Positions 17,370-26,393 of a stretch of 64,000 bases of DNA are shown piece by piece; positions within the stretch are counted from its first letter, which is position 1; each line of letters begins with the position of its first letter. Below the pieces are notes generated by a model. The model did no database searches. It was not told where the DNA came from and saw only the letters and a list, made by a program, of their open reading frames with translations. Position numbers and translations under genes: made by a program. This DNA comes from Nocardia yamanashiensis NBRC 100130 (GTDB lineage: Bacteria > Actinomycetota > Actinomycetes > Mycobacteriales > Mycobacteriaceae). The stretch spans positions 335,958-399,957 of the forward strand of contig NZ_BDCD01000016.1 of NCBI RefSeq assembly GCF_001613325.1. The letters are read 5' to 3'.

Positions 17370-20200
17370 TTGGCGGTACGGCTGGCCTGGGGTGTCGTAG
17401 CGGAGCGGGATCGGAAGGCCTGGGTGGCCGAAACCGGGGAACCGATCGATCCACGCGCACAGGATCTTTCCGAAGGCGCGGCGGTGGTGCTGGGGCCGCG
17501 GGACAGTGAATTCCCGCATATCGATGCCGCGTGCGCGGAACTGAATCGGCTCGTGGCCGCGGGCGGGGTGGTGATCGCCGGAGCCGGAATTGATTTGGGC
17601 AATGGGTTTATCTCCGCGCGACTGGCCGGTGCGGGCGGTGATCGGCGCGATGCGGTATTGGCGGCATTGCGGGTACTGGGTATGGCCGGGGCGCCACGAT
17701 TGGGTGAACGCGCGGCCACCCTCGTCGCATTGTTCGGCGTGACCGCCACCAAACCCGTCGGGGCCGCGGCCGAACGCGCCATTGCCGAAGAACGCTGGGC
17801 CGCGCTGGCTTTGGCTTCCGCGGCGGCGGATGTGCTCGGGCCCGAACAACTCGAACAGGTGCTGGGGTTCGAGGTGCCGGCGGGAATCGATCCGATTCCC
17901 GGTGCGGCGGTCTCGGCGCTGGCGGTGAATCTGCGGACCGTGCTCGGGCAGTACTCCCGCACCCGGCGCTCGGCGCTGCTGGCGGATCTGTGGCAGCGGG
18001 TGTGCGATCGGCAGTCCGAGGCGCGCTGGCGGCGGGAACTGCTGGCGGGGCAGGACTTCGAGGTGCAGGCGCGGCTGTCCGCGCGCTACCGCAAGCACGC
18101 CGAGGAACGCCTGGTGCGGCTGGCGCAGCACAACGATCATCAGCCGCTGTCGGTGTTCGACGCGCTCTGCTTCGTGCCCACCTGGCAGAACCTGTGGAAG
18201 CACCGGGCGGAATGGCTCATCGAGGACGCCATCGCCGTCACGGTGCTGTTGCGGACCGCGCTCGCCGTGCACGAACACGGTGTGGCCGAGGGGGTTTCCC
18301 GCATGCGCGAGCAGTTCGCGGCGGCCTCGGCGTTGATGAGCAACTCCGATCTGAAGCGGGCGCGCCGCCAGGAGCCGGGCGATATCGAATTGCCCGCGCG
18401 GCCCGGCTGTTACGTGCGGGAGATCGAATCCTGGCTGCTGCGGCAGCCGATGAACGCGGCGTTCGAACCGTTCCTGCGCGCCCGGCTGCATTACGCGTCC
18501 GCCTATGCCGCCGTCATCGACACGGCCTGTCATGACGCGCTGTGCAATCAGATGCCGCGCGACGAACTGCCCGAGCGCTGGACCTCCGCGGCCCTGACCG
18601 CCTGGCGGGACAAGGTGGGCTACACCGAGATTCGTCCGCCGGAACAGTGGCGGCAAGTGCCCGTACTGCGTGGCGCCACCGACGACGACTGCCTGGCCCG
18701 GCGGCGAGCGGCCGATCCCGCCGCCGTGGACCAGCCGAGCGATATGTTGTGGTATGCCGAGCTCGCCGATGCCATGCTGCGGATGCGCGGATTCGAGCGC
18801 GCCGAGATCCGGTTCGAGTACGGGTTCCCGCATTTCGAACCGAATCCGGAACCGCCGCAGCCCGATCCGCTTGCCCCGCGACTCGATTCGGTGCCGCTGG
18901 CGGTGGCCGGAGCCGCGCAGCTGCTGTCGCTGGGCGCGAGCGCCCCGCCGCGCTGCCGGGACTGGGCGAGCCTGTGCGCGGGGCTGATGACGAGCGGGAC
19001 CATCGCGGCGGCGCTGACCAGCGAATTTCAGGTGCCCGAAGCGGTGATCGCCTGGGACGGGGCCGGACTGCCGGACAGCGGTGTTCGCATCGAGCTCGCG
19101 CGCAATGGCGGTCACCTGGCGGAATGGTCGGCGTACATGGGCAATTGCATTGCGGGCCAGTGGTATCAGGACGAAGCGGTGCGGGGGCGCAGTGTGCTGG
19201 TCGCCCTGCGCGACGCCGAGAACGTGATCGTGGTCAATGCCGAACTGCGCCGCACCGGTCACGGCTGGTTCGTGGACGAGATCAAAGGCCGGTTCAACGC
19301 CGAACCCGATCCGGAACTGAAGAAGGCCGTCCAGTGCTGGGCGCTGACGCTGCGTGCCGCCGACCCGGAATCGGAGCCGGAACCGGTGGTTTCGGAGGAG
19401 TCCGGCCGGGTGCGCCGGTCCCGTCCGAACCCCGTGCGCGAGATCGCCCCCGACCTGTACGCGGCCACCCGGATCGCCCTCGCCGCCGCGCAACCGGCGC
19501 TGCGCGTGCTCGCCGCCGTGGCCGGCGATTCCGGCGGGGATCCGAAAACCCTGACCGGCCTGCGCCGTTCGAGCATCGATCGGCTCACCCGCCACACCGT
19601 CGACGCCCTGGACACCGGCCGCGTCACCCTCCCGCAGCTGTTCGCGGCGACCGGAACCCACCCCCTCACCGCGGCGGTGGCGAGCCTCGACCCGGCGGTA
19701 CAGGCCCGCTACCCCGGCTGCGGAGCCTGTCCGAAGACGCACCGCTGCCGTCGAAGACGCTGCGCGCCTTCGTCAAAGAACCCGAGATGGCGACCGCCCG
19801 CTCCCAGGAAATCCTCGCCCACCGCCTGCGCGCCGTACTCGCCCGGTTGAGCGGCGACGCCCATCCCGCCCTCACCCGTGCGCTGGTCGCCCACCCGGAC
19901 ACCGCCACCGTGTGCGCACTGGCACAGGCGATCACCTGCGCATACGACTACCCGGAGCGCACCGTCGCGGTGTCCGAACCGCGCGCGGCGACCGTCCCGG
20001 GCTTCCCCGCATCCTCGCTCTCCGACCCCGCCGGGCCATGGCAACTCGCGTGGCCGGAGGCCGTCACCCTCGGCGCGGAGAAGGAACGCTTCTGGGACCG
20101 GATCGCCGACACCGGCCTGCTGGTTCCGGCAGCATGGCTGAATACCGGCGGCTGGCAAGGACTTTGGTCGCGCGCCGCGGCGGGCGCACGCAGCCGCTGA
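17370..20200 (+). pseudogene. PcfJ-like domain protein, frameshifted at about 19712-19715
   Basis: The first frame runs from a TTG at 17370 (GGAG a few bases upstream) to a stop at 19850. From about 19713 its translation turns into Arg/Pro-rich noise, while another frame starting at 19715 gives a natural sequence to the stop at 20200. Joining them needs a -1 shift, or one extra C in the CCCC run at 19712-19715, and yields about 943 residues. The stretch around residues 585-650, with MGNCIAGQWYQ, SVLVALRD and VDEIKGRFN, resembles the PcfJ-like domain known from mobile elements. The rest is helical and unrecognised. It may be a true pseudogene, an indel error, or a recoded gene. Confidence 0.65.
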
Positions 20201-20216
20201 GCGGAGCGCGGCTGCG
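20189..20216 (+). terminator. Hairpin overlapping the end of the PcfJ-like gene
   Basis: CGCAGCCGC (20189-20197) pairs perfectly with GCGGCTGCG (20208-20216) across a 10-nt loop, and GGGCG/CGCCC can extend the stem outward. It overlaps the stop at 20198-20200 and lies between two convergent genes, so it may end transcription from both sides. There is no U-tract. Confidence 0.45.
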
Positions 20217-20258
20217 CCCGGCGGCCCCGGCGGGGAATCCTGAGGTCCGCGGGAAGAC

Positions 20259-20840
20259 TCAGGCCGGTGGTGCGGCGAGTTCGTCCAGGAGTTGCTTGGT
20301 GGTGGCGGTGAGACCGAGGCGAGGGAAGATCTTGGTGATCGAGTGGTCGTGGGAGGCGGTGTCGCGGTCGGCGATGGCGTCGGTGGCGACGATGACGGTG
20401 TAGCCGTGTTCGTGGGCCGCGCGAGCGGTGGATTCCACGCCGATGCTGGTGGCGATGCCGGTGAGGACGATCGCGGTGATACCCCGGCGGCGGAGTTGCA
20501 GGTCCAGGTCGGTGCCGTGGAACGCGCCCCAATGGTGTTTCGTGATGCGGATATCGGTGGGCTGCACGTCCAGTTCGGCCACGAGTTCGTCCCAGCCCTG
20601 CGGGGGAGTGCCGGTGAGCGGGCGTTCGGTGCGGCCGGGCGCGGCATCGGCGTGATCGGGTGCGAAGGAGACGCGTACCGGGAAGACCGGGAGGTCGCGG
20701 GCGCGGAAGGCGCGGGCGAGTTCGGCCGACCGGCTGATCACGTCGTCGGTGCTGTGCGGGACGGTCGGCGCGGCGACGATGCCGCGTTGCAGGTCGATGA
20801 TCACCAGGGCGGTGCGCGGGTCGAGTAGGTCGGTTGTCAA
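20259..20840 (-). CDS. Isochorismatase-fold hydrolase lacking the catalytic cysteine
   Basis: A 193-residue cytoplasmic protein of the cysteine-hydrolase/isochorismatase superfamily. Asp16 (VIIDLQRG) and Lys101 (ITKHHWGAF) of the usual triad are present. The nucleophile position reads TSIGVESTAR, with Gly134 where nicotinamidases and ureidoacrylate hydrolases have Cys. Isochorismatases proper also lack that Cys, so hydrolysis by an isochorismatase-like route remains possible, but an amidase role is unlikely. The TTG at 20840 is chosen because AAGGAG precedes it by 5 bases. It follows the MarR gene by 50 bp on the same strand and is probably regulated by it. Confidence 0.85.
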   Translation of the reverse strand: MTTDLLDPRTALVIIDLQRGIVAAPTVPHSTDDVISRSAELARAFRARDLPVFPVRVSFAPDHADAAPGRTERPLTGTPPQGWDELVAELDVQPTDIRITKHHWGAFHGTDLDLQLRRRGITAIVLTGIATSIGVESTARAAHEHGYTVIVATDAIADRDTASHDHSITKIFPRLGLTATTKQLLDELAAPPA

Positions 20841-20890
20841 CGGGACTCCTTGCGGTGGCGGGGGATTCGGGTCCGGGCCGGGGCGCCGGT

Positions 20891-21358
20891 TCAGGATTCG
20901 ACCAGGCGGGCCAGCAGCGGGATCGCTGCCAGCAGCGAATCCTGTTCGGCGGGTGCGAGTTTGGTGGCGATGGCCGTGGCCAGCCAATCCTCCTTGGCGG
21001 CGTGCGCCGATTCCAGCAGCCGCGCGCCCGCCGGGGTCAGCGACAGCAGGTTCTGGCGTTGATCGGTCGGGTGCGGTGCACGGGTGATCAAGCCGCGCTC
21101 CTCGAGGACGCCGAGGGTGAGGCGCATGGATTGCGGGCGCACCTGCTCGGCACGCGCGAGTTCGGCCACGGTGCTCGGCCCGTCCGTGCCGAGCCGGCTC
21201 ATGGCCACCGCCTGGGACGGCGTGATCTCCAGGCCGGCGCGGGCGGTGCGTAGCTGCCGCAGCAATCGGCTGGTCAGGACCCGCAATTCGGCTGCCGCGG
21301 CCGTCAGTTCGTCCGGTGTCCGCCCGGTGCTCGCCCGGCGGCCGGCGTGTGCGCTCAT
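20891..21358 (-). CDS. MarR-family transcriptional regulator
   Basis: A 155-residue winged-helix repressor. The recognition region includes STVAELARAEQVRPQSM, and the wing is RAPHPTDQRQNLLSLT, both typical of MarR. The ATG at 21358 follows GGTGGAG closely; a GTG at 21367 is the alternative. A perfect 14-bp palindrome 27 bp upstream (21385-21398) is a likely autoregulatory operator. It heads a two-gene unit with the isochorismatase-fold protein and is divergent from the ogt repair cluster, so it could also affect the latter. Confidence 0.9.
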   Translation of the reverse strand: MSAHAGRRASTGRTPDELTAAAAELRVLTSRLLRQLRTARAGLEITPSQAVAMSRLGTDGPSTVAELARAEQVRPQSMRLTLGVLEERGLITRAPHPTDQRQNLLSLTPAGARLLESAHAAKEDWLATAIATKLAPAEQDSLLAAIPLLARLVES

Positions 21359-21384
21359 GATCTCCACCCTGCATCACGGCAGTA

Positions 21385-21398
21385 AAACTTGCAAGTTT
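21385..21398. promoter_or_regulatory. Probable MarR operator
   Basis: AAACTTGCAAGTTT is a perfect palindrome of 14 bp, 27 bp upstream of the MarR start, in an AT-rich island of an otherwise GC-rich region. Size and place fit a MarR-family dimer site that would block the promoter of the marR-isochorismatase unit. Confidence 0.65.
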
Positions 21399-21531
21399 GC
21401 CTGTCTTAATTCGGGGGGGGCGGGTCACGTCACGGGCAGCCGGATGCCGTGTCTGATTCCCGCCGGTACTCACCTCCGGGATTCGGCAGATTGGTCAGTG
21501 GAAGACGACGACCGCGACGGAAGGACCTGTA

Positions 21532-22026
21532 ATGACCGTGTACACGACCATCGACAGCCCACTCGGCGAACTGCTGCTGGCGGGTACGCCGTCGGGCGGC
21601 GGCGTGGTGCTCACCACGGTGTCGATGAGCGGCGCCAAAGCCGCGGTGATCCGGCCGGACTGGATCGCGGACCGGGCCGCGTTCACCACCGTGATCGAGC
21701 AGCTGGAGGCCTACTTCGCCGGTGAGCGCACCGGCTTCGACCTCGAAATGTCGAGCAGCGGCAGCGAATTCCAGGATCAGGTGTGGCGGGCGCTGGACGA
21801 GATCCCCTACGGCACCACCGTCACCTACGGTGAGATCGCGGCCCGGATCGGCGCCCCGCGCGCGGCGATTCGCGCGGTCGGCGCGGCCATCGGCGCGAAC
21901 CCGCTGCTCATCGTGCGCCCCTGCCATCGGGTGATCGGCGCGAACGGATCGCTGACCGGGTACGCCGGCGGGCTGCCGCGCAAGCAGCAGCTGCTGACCC
22001 TCGAACACGTACTGCTCGCGGCATGA
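21532..22026 (+). CDS. ogt: Methylated-DNA-[protein]-cysteine S-methyltransferase
   Basis: A 164-residue suicide repair enzyme that takes the alkyl group from O6-alkylguanine or O4-alkylthymine. The active-site Cys131 lies in RPCHRVIGANG, followed by the family's LTGYAGGLPRKQ segment. The helix-turn-helix region WRALDEIPYGTTVTYGEIAARIG is also typical. GGAAGGACC lies just before the ATG at 21532. Its stop overlaps the ATG of the 2OG oxygenase gene (ATGA at 22023-22026), so it leads a small alkylation-repair operon. Confidence 0.95.
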   Translation: MTVYTTIDSPLGELLLAGTPSGGGVVLTTVSMSGAKAAVIRPDWIADRAAFTTVIEQLEAYFAGERTGFDLEMSSSGSEFQDQVWRALDEIPYGTTVTYGEIAARIGAPRAAIRAVGAAIGANPLLIVRPCHRVIGANGSLTGYAGGLPRKQQLLTLEHVLLAA

Positions 22027-22751
22027 GCGCGCCCGCCCGGACCCTCGCCGATCCGGCGGCGCGGGTGCGGGAGCAGGACTGGGCGGCGCTGGCCGATGCT
22101 CTCGACGAGCACGGCCACGCGCTGACCGGCCCGCTGCTCACCGCCGCCGAATGCCACTCGCTCGCAGCGCTTTACGAGAAGAAGGAGCATTTCCGGTCCA
22201 CCATCGACATGGCGCGGCACCGGTTCGGCTCCGGCGAATACCGGTACTTCACCCACGACCTGCCCGACCCGGTGCGGGAGTTGCGGGCGGCGTTCTATCC
22301 GCGCCTGCTGCCCATCGCACGCGACTGGGCTGCCCGACTGTCCCGCCCCGGCACCTGGCCGGCCGATCTGGACGAGTGGATCCGCCAGTGCCACAACGCC
22401 GGTCAGGGCAAATCGTCCCAGATCCTGCTGCGCTACGGCCCCGGCGACTGGAACGCCCTGCACCGGGACCTGTTCGGCGACCTCATCTTCCCGTTGCAGG
22501 TCGTCATCGGCCTGGATCGGCCGCAGCTGGACTACACCGGCGGCGAATTCCTCATGGTCGAACAACGAGCCCGCGCTCAATCCCGCGGCACCGCCGTCGC
22601 CCTGCCCCAAGGTCACGGCCTCATCTTCACCACCCGCGACCGCCCGGTCCGCTCCGCCCGGGGCTGGTCGGCGGCCCCGCTCCGGCACGGCGTCAGCCTG
22701 GTTCGCTCCGGCCGCCGCCATACCCTGGGCCTGGTATTCCACGAGGCCTGA
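22023..22751 (+). CDS. 2OG-Fe(II) oxygenase in the alkylation-repair operon
   Basis: A 242-residue non-haem iron dioxygenase. The iron ligands are His147 and Asp149 (LHRDLFGD) and His222 (LRHGVS), with Arg231/Arg232 (SGRRHTL) as the probable 2-oxoglutarate anchor. It is translationally coupled to ogt and followed after 3 bases by a lone Ada zinc domain, which suggests a role in reversing DNA or nucleotide alkylation, like AlkB but of a different subfamily. It is not AlkB by sequence as far as I can tell. Protein prolyl or other hydroxylation remains possible. Confidence 0.82.
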   Translation: MSAPARTLADPAARVREQDWAALADALDEHGHALTGPLLTAAECHSLAALYEKKEHFRSTIDMARHRFGSGEYRYFTHDLPDPVRELRAAFYPRLLPIARDWAARLSRPGTWPADLDEWIRQCHNAGQGKSSQILLRYGPGDWNALHRDLFGDLIFPLQVVIGLDRPQLDYTGGEFLMVEQRARAQSRGTAVALPQGHGLIFTTRDRPVRSARGWSAAPLRHGVSLVRSGRRHTLGLVFHEA

Positions 22752-22754
22752 CCG

Positions 22755-23027
22755 ATGCCGTACACCTTGCTCGACAGCACCCGGACGCCGTACCCGAGCC
22801 CGGCCCCGGGTGCGCTGGGCGGACATCGCCGCCTGCGCATCTACGGACGCCTGGACTGTCCCGCCGCCCTGCGCGCCCTCGCCCGCGGCCACACCTACGC
22901 CGCCCAGCGCGTGTTCTTCGCCGATGAACAGACCGCCATCGCCGCCGGATACCGGCCCTGCGCGGTCTGCCTGCGCGAACGATATCTCGAATGGAAGCGG
23001 GCGCGGCCGCAGGCCCCGCCGGCCTGA
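22755..23027 (+). CDS. Stand-alone Ada-type metal-binding domain protein
   Basis: A 90-residue protein made almost only of an Ada N-terminal-like zinc domain. Landmarks are RIYGRLDCPAA, RVFFADEQTAIAAGYRPCAVC and LEWKR. Cys35, Cys69 and Cys72 are present, but Ada has four cysteine ligands, so one position must be filled by another residue or the site is altered. In E. coli Ada this domain repairs methylphosphotriesters and switches on transcription. No AraC-type DNA-binding domain is attached. It ends the ogt - oxygenase - Ada-N cluster. Confidence 0.82.
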   Translation: MPYTLLDSTRTPYPSPAPGALGGHRRLRIYGRLDCPAALRALARGHTYAAQRVFFADEQTAIAAGYRPCAVCLRERYLEWKRARPQAPPA

Positions 23028-23090
23028 GCTATCGGCGCGCAACGCCCGGACGCCGGCCGGGCATCGCGAAATCGCCGGGCGCAATAAGCT

Positions 23091-23753
23091 GTGAGGGTGA
23101 GTGTGGAAGCTGTGGGGTCGCAGGGACCGTTGCCGAAGGGACGGCACGGGCTGAGCCGCGAGGAAGTGGTGGACTCGCAATATCGCCGGCTGTGCACCGC
23201 GGTACTGGAAGCGGTCGGGGAGTTGGGGTACGCGGCCACCACGGTCGCCGATATCGTGAGCCGCGCGCAGGTGGCGCGCCGCACCTTCTATTCGGTATTC
23301 GGCGGCAAGGACGAATGCTTCGCCGCCGCCTACGATCTCGCGGTATTCGCGGCCCTGGATCAATTGCAGGAAACCGTCACAGGAATGCAGGGCGTGAATT
23401 TCGCCGACCGCGCCCGGATCTCGTTCGAGATCTTCTTGAATGTACTGGCCGCGCAACCCGGGGCGGCGCGGGCGCTGTATGTGGAAACCCTCGCCGCCGG
23501 GCCCGCGCTGGTGACGCATCGGCTGCGCGTGCACGAGCGCTTCGCGGAATACATTCTGGCGGTGGCGCGGATCGGGGTGCGCGAAGGCGATCTGCCCGCC
23601 GACCCGGACCCGCGCATGATCGACATGCTGCTCGGCGGCATCGACGACCGGGTGCGCGCCTGTCTGCACGAACGCGGCGCCGCGGCCCTGCCGGAACTCG
23701 CGCCGCTGTTCACCCACACCGCCATCGCACTGGCCAGCGCGCCGCACTTCTGA
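23091..23753 (+). CDS. TetR/AcrR-family transcriptional regulator
   Basis: A 220-residue regulator with an N-terminal helix-turn-helix (GYAATTVADIVSRAQVARRTFYSVFGGKDECF) and a helical ligand domain. Three GTG codons compete as start (23091, 23097, 23103); GAGG at 23093-23096 favours 23103 slightly. It lies between the repair cluster and two lipase genes, all on the plus strand, so its target could be either, more likely the lipases. No strong palindrome is seen immediately upstream. Confidence 0.87.
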   Translation: MRVSVEAVGSQGPLPKGRHGLSREEVVDSQYRRLCTAVLEAVGELGYAATTVADIVSRAQVARRTFYSVFGGKDECFAAAYDLAVFAALDQLQETVTGMQGVNFADRARISFEIFLNVLAAQPGAARALYVETLAAGPALVTHRLRVHERFAEYILAVARIGVREGDLPADPDPRMIDMLLGGIDDRVRACLHERGAAALPELAPLFTHTAIALASAPHF

Positions 23754-23900
23754 ATCGGCACGCTGTCGCGCACCACAAGCGCGCTCCGGCCGGGGTTTGT
23801 CACTCGGCACAGCGATCGTGACACGGGCCACAGCCGAGCCCTACCGTCGCAATCGAATTCGAATCACATCGAGTTCGGTTCCATGCGGTAGGAGATTTTC

Positions 23901-25040
23901 ATGAGACCAGGATTCCGGGTGCTGGGCAGCGCCGTATTCGCGAGCGCCACCGCCATGGCGGTGGCATTGTCGAGCGGTGCATCGCAGGCCCAACCGGAAA
24001 TCCCCGCCACCACGCAGGGATTGGCGGATTACATCAGTCAGGGATTGAATCGCGCCGCCGACGGACGACAGCCGAAAGCCATTGCGGGAACGGGCAGCAG
24101 TTCCGGATCGGCCGCCGCCAGCACCGCCTCCGACGCGATCGGTGAAGGGCCGGAGACGACGGCATTCCTGGCCGCCTTCGGATACGGGCTCACCCATCCC
24201 GATGCCGCGCCGCCGGGATCCAATAACTGGAATTGCACGCCGAGCGCCGAACATCCGCGGCCGGTCGTGCTGGTGCACGGGACCTGGCTCAATACTTACG
24301 ACAGTTTCGCCTACCTGTCACCGCGCATCGCACGCGCCGGATTCTGTGTGTTCGCCTTCAATTTCGGGCGCGAAGGCGTGCTGGAAGGCGGCGGGCTCGG
24401 ACCGATCCTGCCCGGGCGCTACGGGGTCGGGCCGATGGAGGATTCCGCGCGCCAGCTCGCCGCCTTCGTGGAGCGGGTGCGGACCGCGACCGGCGCGCCC
24501 ATGGTCGACATCATCGGGCACTCCCAGGGCGGGCCGGTGGCCAGCCAGTACCTGAAGTTCGAAGGCGGGCAGGGGAAGGTCGGCAAGGTCGTCACCTTCG
24601 GGGCGACCAATCACGGCACCTCGCTGCTCGGAATGGCGACGCTCGGGCGCATCATCACCAATCTGGGCATCAATATTCTCGGGTTCTACGAACCGTTCAT
24701 CGGGCAGGCCAATGTCCAGCAGGCGGTCGGATCGCAGTTCTACGCCACCTTGAACCGGGACGGCGACACCGTGCCGGGCGTCAGCTACACCGCCATCGGC
24801 ACCACGCACGACGAGATCTCCAACCCGTACGAGTGGACCTTCCTGACCGCCGGGCCCGGCGCCACGGTGGACAACATCACGCTGCAACAGGGCTGTGAAC
24901 AGGACCTGTCCGACCATCTCACCCTCATGTACTCCCCGCGCGCGGTGTCCATCGCGCTGCGGGCGCTCGACCCCGCGGCGCAGCCGGAGCTGGTCTGCAC
25001 CTTCAACCCCTGGATGATCGGCGGCGGCGGCAAGCTGTAG
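23901..25040 (+). CDS. Secreted lipase (class 2-type alpha/beta hydrolase)
   Basis: A 379-residue exported lipase. A Sec signal peptide spans about residues 1-30 (ALSSGASQA), followed by a low-complexity Ser/Ala linker. The catalytic domain has the oxyanion motif VLVHGTW and the nucleophile elbow GHSQGG (Ser208), with the His probably in LSDHLTLMY. Three cysteines are visible in the mature part (near residues 112, 149 and in QQGCEQD), plus VCTF near the end. GGTAGGAGATTTTC precedes the ATG, a strong ribosome site. It is followed after 24 bp by a second lipase gene, and the two are probably co-transcribed for use of host or environmental acylglycerols. Confidence 0.92.
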   Translation: MRPGFRVLGSAVFASATAMAVALSSGASQAQPEIPATTQGLADYISQGLNRAADGRQPKAIAGTGSSSGSAAASTASDAIGEGPETTAFLAAFGYGLTHPDAAPPGSNNWNCTPSAEHPRPVVLVHGTWLNTYDSFAYLSPRIARAGFCVFAFNFGREGVLEGGGLGPILPGRYGVGPMEDSARQLAAFVERVRTATGAPMVDIIGHSQGGPVASQYLKFEGGQGKVGKVVTFGATNHGTSLLGMATLGRIITNLGINILGFYEPFIGQANVQQAVGSQFYATLNRDGDTVPGVSYTAIGTTHDEISNPYEWTFLTAGPGATVDNITLQQGCEQDLSDHLTLMYSPRAVSIALRALDPAAQPELVCTFNPWMIGGGGKL

Positions 25041-25064
25041 CCGCCGGCCCCGGAAAGGACCACC

Positions 25065-26393
25065 ATGACCCTCGGCGACGCGGTCGAACTACCCAGTCCC
25101 GGAGACGAATTCGACGCACCCGGCGGGCGGCCGCTGCTGCCGCCGGACGATCCGTTCTACGTGTCGCCGCTGGACCCGGGGCGGGTGCCGCCCGGGACGG
25201 TGCTGCGCTCGCGCCGTGTCCGGCTGGGGCTGTTCGGGATCGTGCCGCAGCGTGTCGAGGCCTGGCAGTTGCTGTACCGCACCGCCGATCTGCACGGCAC
25301 GCCCGAGGTGGCGGTGACCACGGTGGTGCTGCCGTGGGGTGCGGATCCGGGGCGGTCGCGGCCGCTGGTGTCGTTCCAGTGCGCCATCGACGCGGTCGCG
25401 CCGATGTGCCTGCCGTCCTACGCTTTACGGTATCGGGCTCGTGCGTTGGGGGCGATCCCGCAACTGGAATGGCCCCTGGTCGCGGCGGCGCTGGCCCGGG
25501 GCTGGGCGGTGTCCATCCCGGATCACGGCGGGGTCGGCGGGCGGTTCGGCGCGGCCCTGGAACCCGGGTATCGCGCGCTGGACGGGGCGCGGGCGGCGCT
25601 GCGATTCGCGCCGCTCGGGCTGAATCCCCGTACGCGCGTCGGCTTGTGGGGATATTCGGGCGGGGGACTGGCCACCGCGTGGGCGGCCGAACTGGCGGCG
25701 GAATACGCGCCCGAACTCGATATCGTCGGCGCGGTCGCCGGGTCGCCGGTGGGGGATCCGGCGGCGGCGTTCGTGCGGCTCAACGGTTCCCCGTTCGCGG
25801 GGTTCGCCATGGTGTTCACCGCCGGGCTGCGGCGCGCCTATCCGCGACTGGACAAGGTGCTGCGGTGCCAGCTGTCCGCCGACTATCTGAAATTGCTTGC
25901 GCGGGCCGAGAATACGGCGACATTCCCCCTGCTGGCGCGATTCGTGGGGCGGGACGCGGACCGGCATCTGCGCGGTGGGCTGACCGACTTCCTCACCCAT
26001 CCCGATGTGGTGACGGTGCTGGACCAGATCCGGCCCGGGCATCGCGCGCCGGCCATGCCGATGCTGGTGTTGCAGGGCGTGTACGACGAGGTGATCGCGG
26101 TCGGCGATATCGACGCGCACGTGGGCCGGTACCTGTCCCAGGGTGTGCACGTCACCTATGTGCGGGACCGGCTCAGCATGCATCTGCCCTTGCAGTTCAT
26201 CGGGATTCCGGCGATGGCGGGCTGGCTGGCCGACCGCTTCGACGATCGGCCGCCCACGCCCGCGGGGACGCGCACGGTGTGGTCGGTGGCCTTGGATCGA
26301 TCGGGGCGGGCGCCGTTGCTGGGACTGCTCGGCCGGATGCTCGCGGGGCGTCCGATTCGCGAACGGCCCGCGCCCGGTTGGCATTTCAGGTGA
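25065..26393 (+). CDS. LIP-family lipase without a signal peptide
   Basis: A 442-residue protein of the secretory-lipase (LIP) family. The nucleophile elbow GYSGGG gives Ser198, preceded by SIPDHGGVGGRF, which is typical of the family. The acid is probably in VLQGVYDEVI and the His in RLSMHLPLQF. Unlike most LIP members, no N-terminal signal peptide is visible; the protein begins with an acidic, Pro-rich stretch. GGAAAGGACC precedes the ATG. It is in an operon with the secreted lipase, and its 3' end overlaps the convergent PucR gene by 8 bases. Confidence 0.87.
   Translation: MTLGDAVELPSPGDEFDAPGGRPLLPPDDPFYVSPLDPGRVPPGTVLRSRRVRLGLFGIVPQRVEAWQLLYRTADLHGTPEVAVTTVVLPWGADPGRSRPLVSFQCAIDAVAPMCLPSYALRYRARALGAIPQLEWPLVAAALARGWAVSIPDHGGVGGRFGAALEPGYRALDGARAALRFAPLGLNPRTRVGLWGYSGGGLATAWAAELAAEYAPELDIVGAVAGSPVGDPAAAFVRLNGSPFAGFAMVFTAGLRRAYPRLDKVLRCQLSADYLKLLARAENTATFPLLARFVGRDADRHLRGGLTDFLTHPDVVTVLDQIRPGHRAPAMPMLVLQGVYDEVIAVGDIDAHVGRYLSQGVHVTYVRDRLSMHLPLQFIGIPAMAGWLADRFDDRPPTPAGTRTVWSVALDRSGRAPLLGLLGRMLAGRPIRERPAPGWHFR

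Noticed and set aside
16221..19742. A 1173-codon open frame on the minus strand across the GlnX and PcfJ-like genes.
   Set aside because: It is antisense to the PcfJ-like gene and out of frame with GlnX. Its product is Arg/Gly/His-rich with no domains, as expected from an unused frame in GC-rich DNA.
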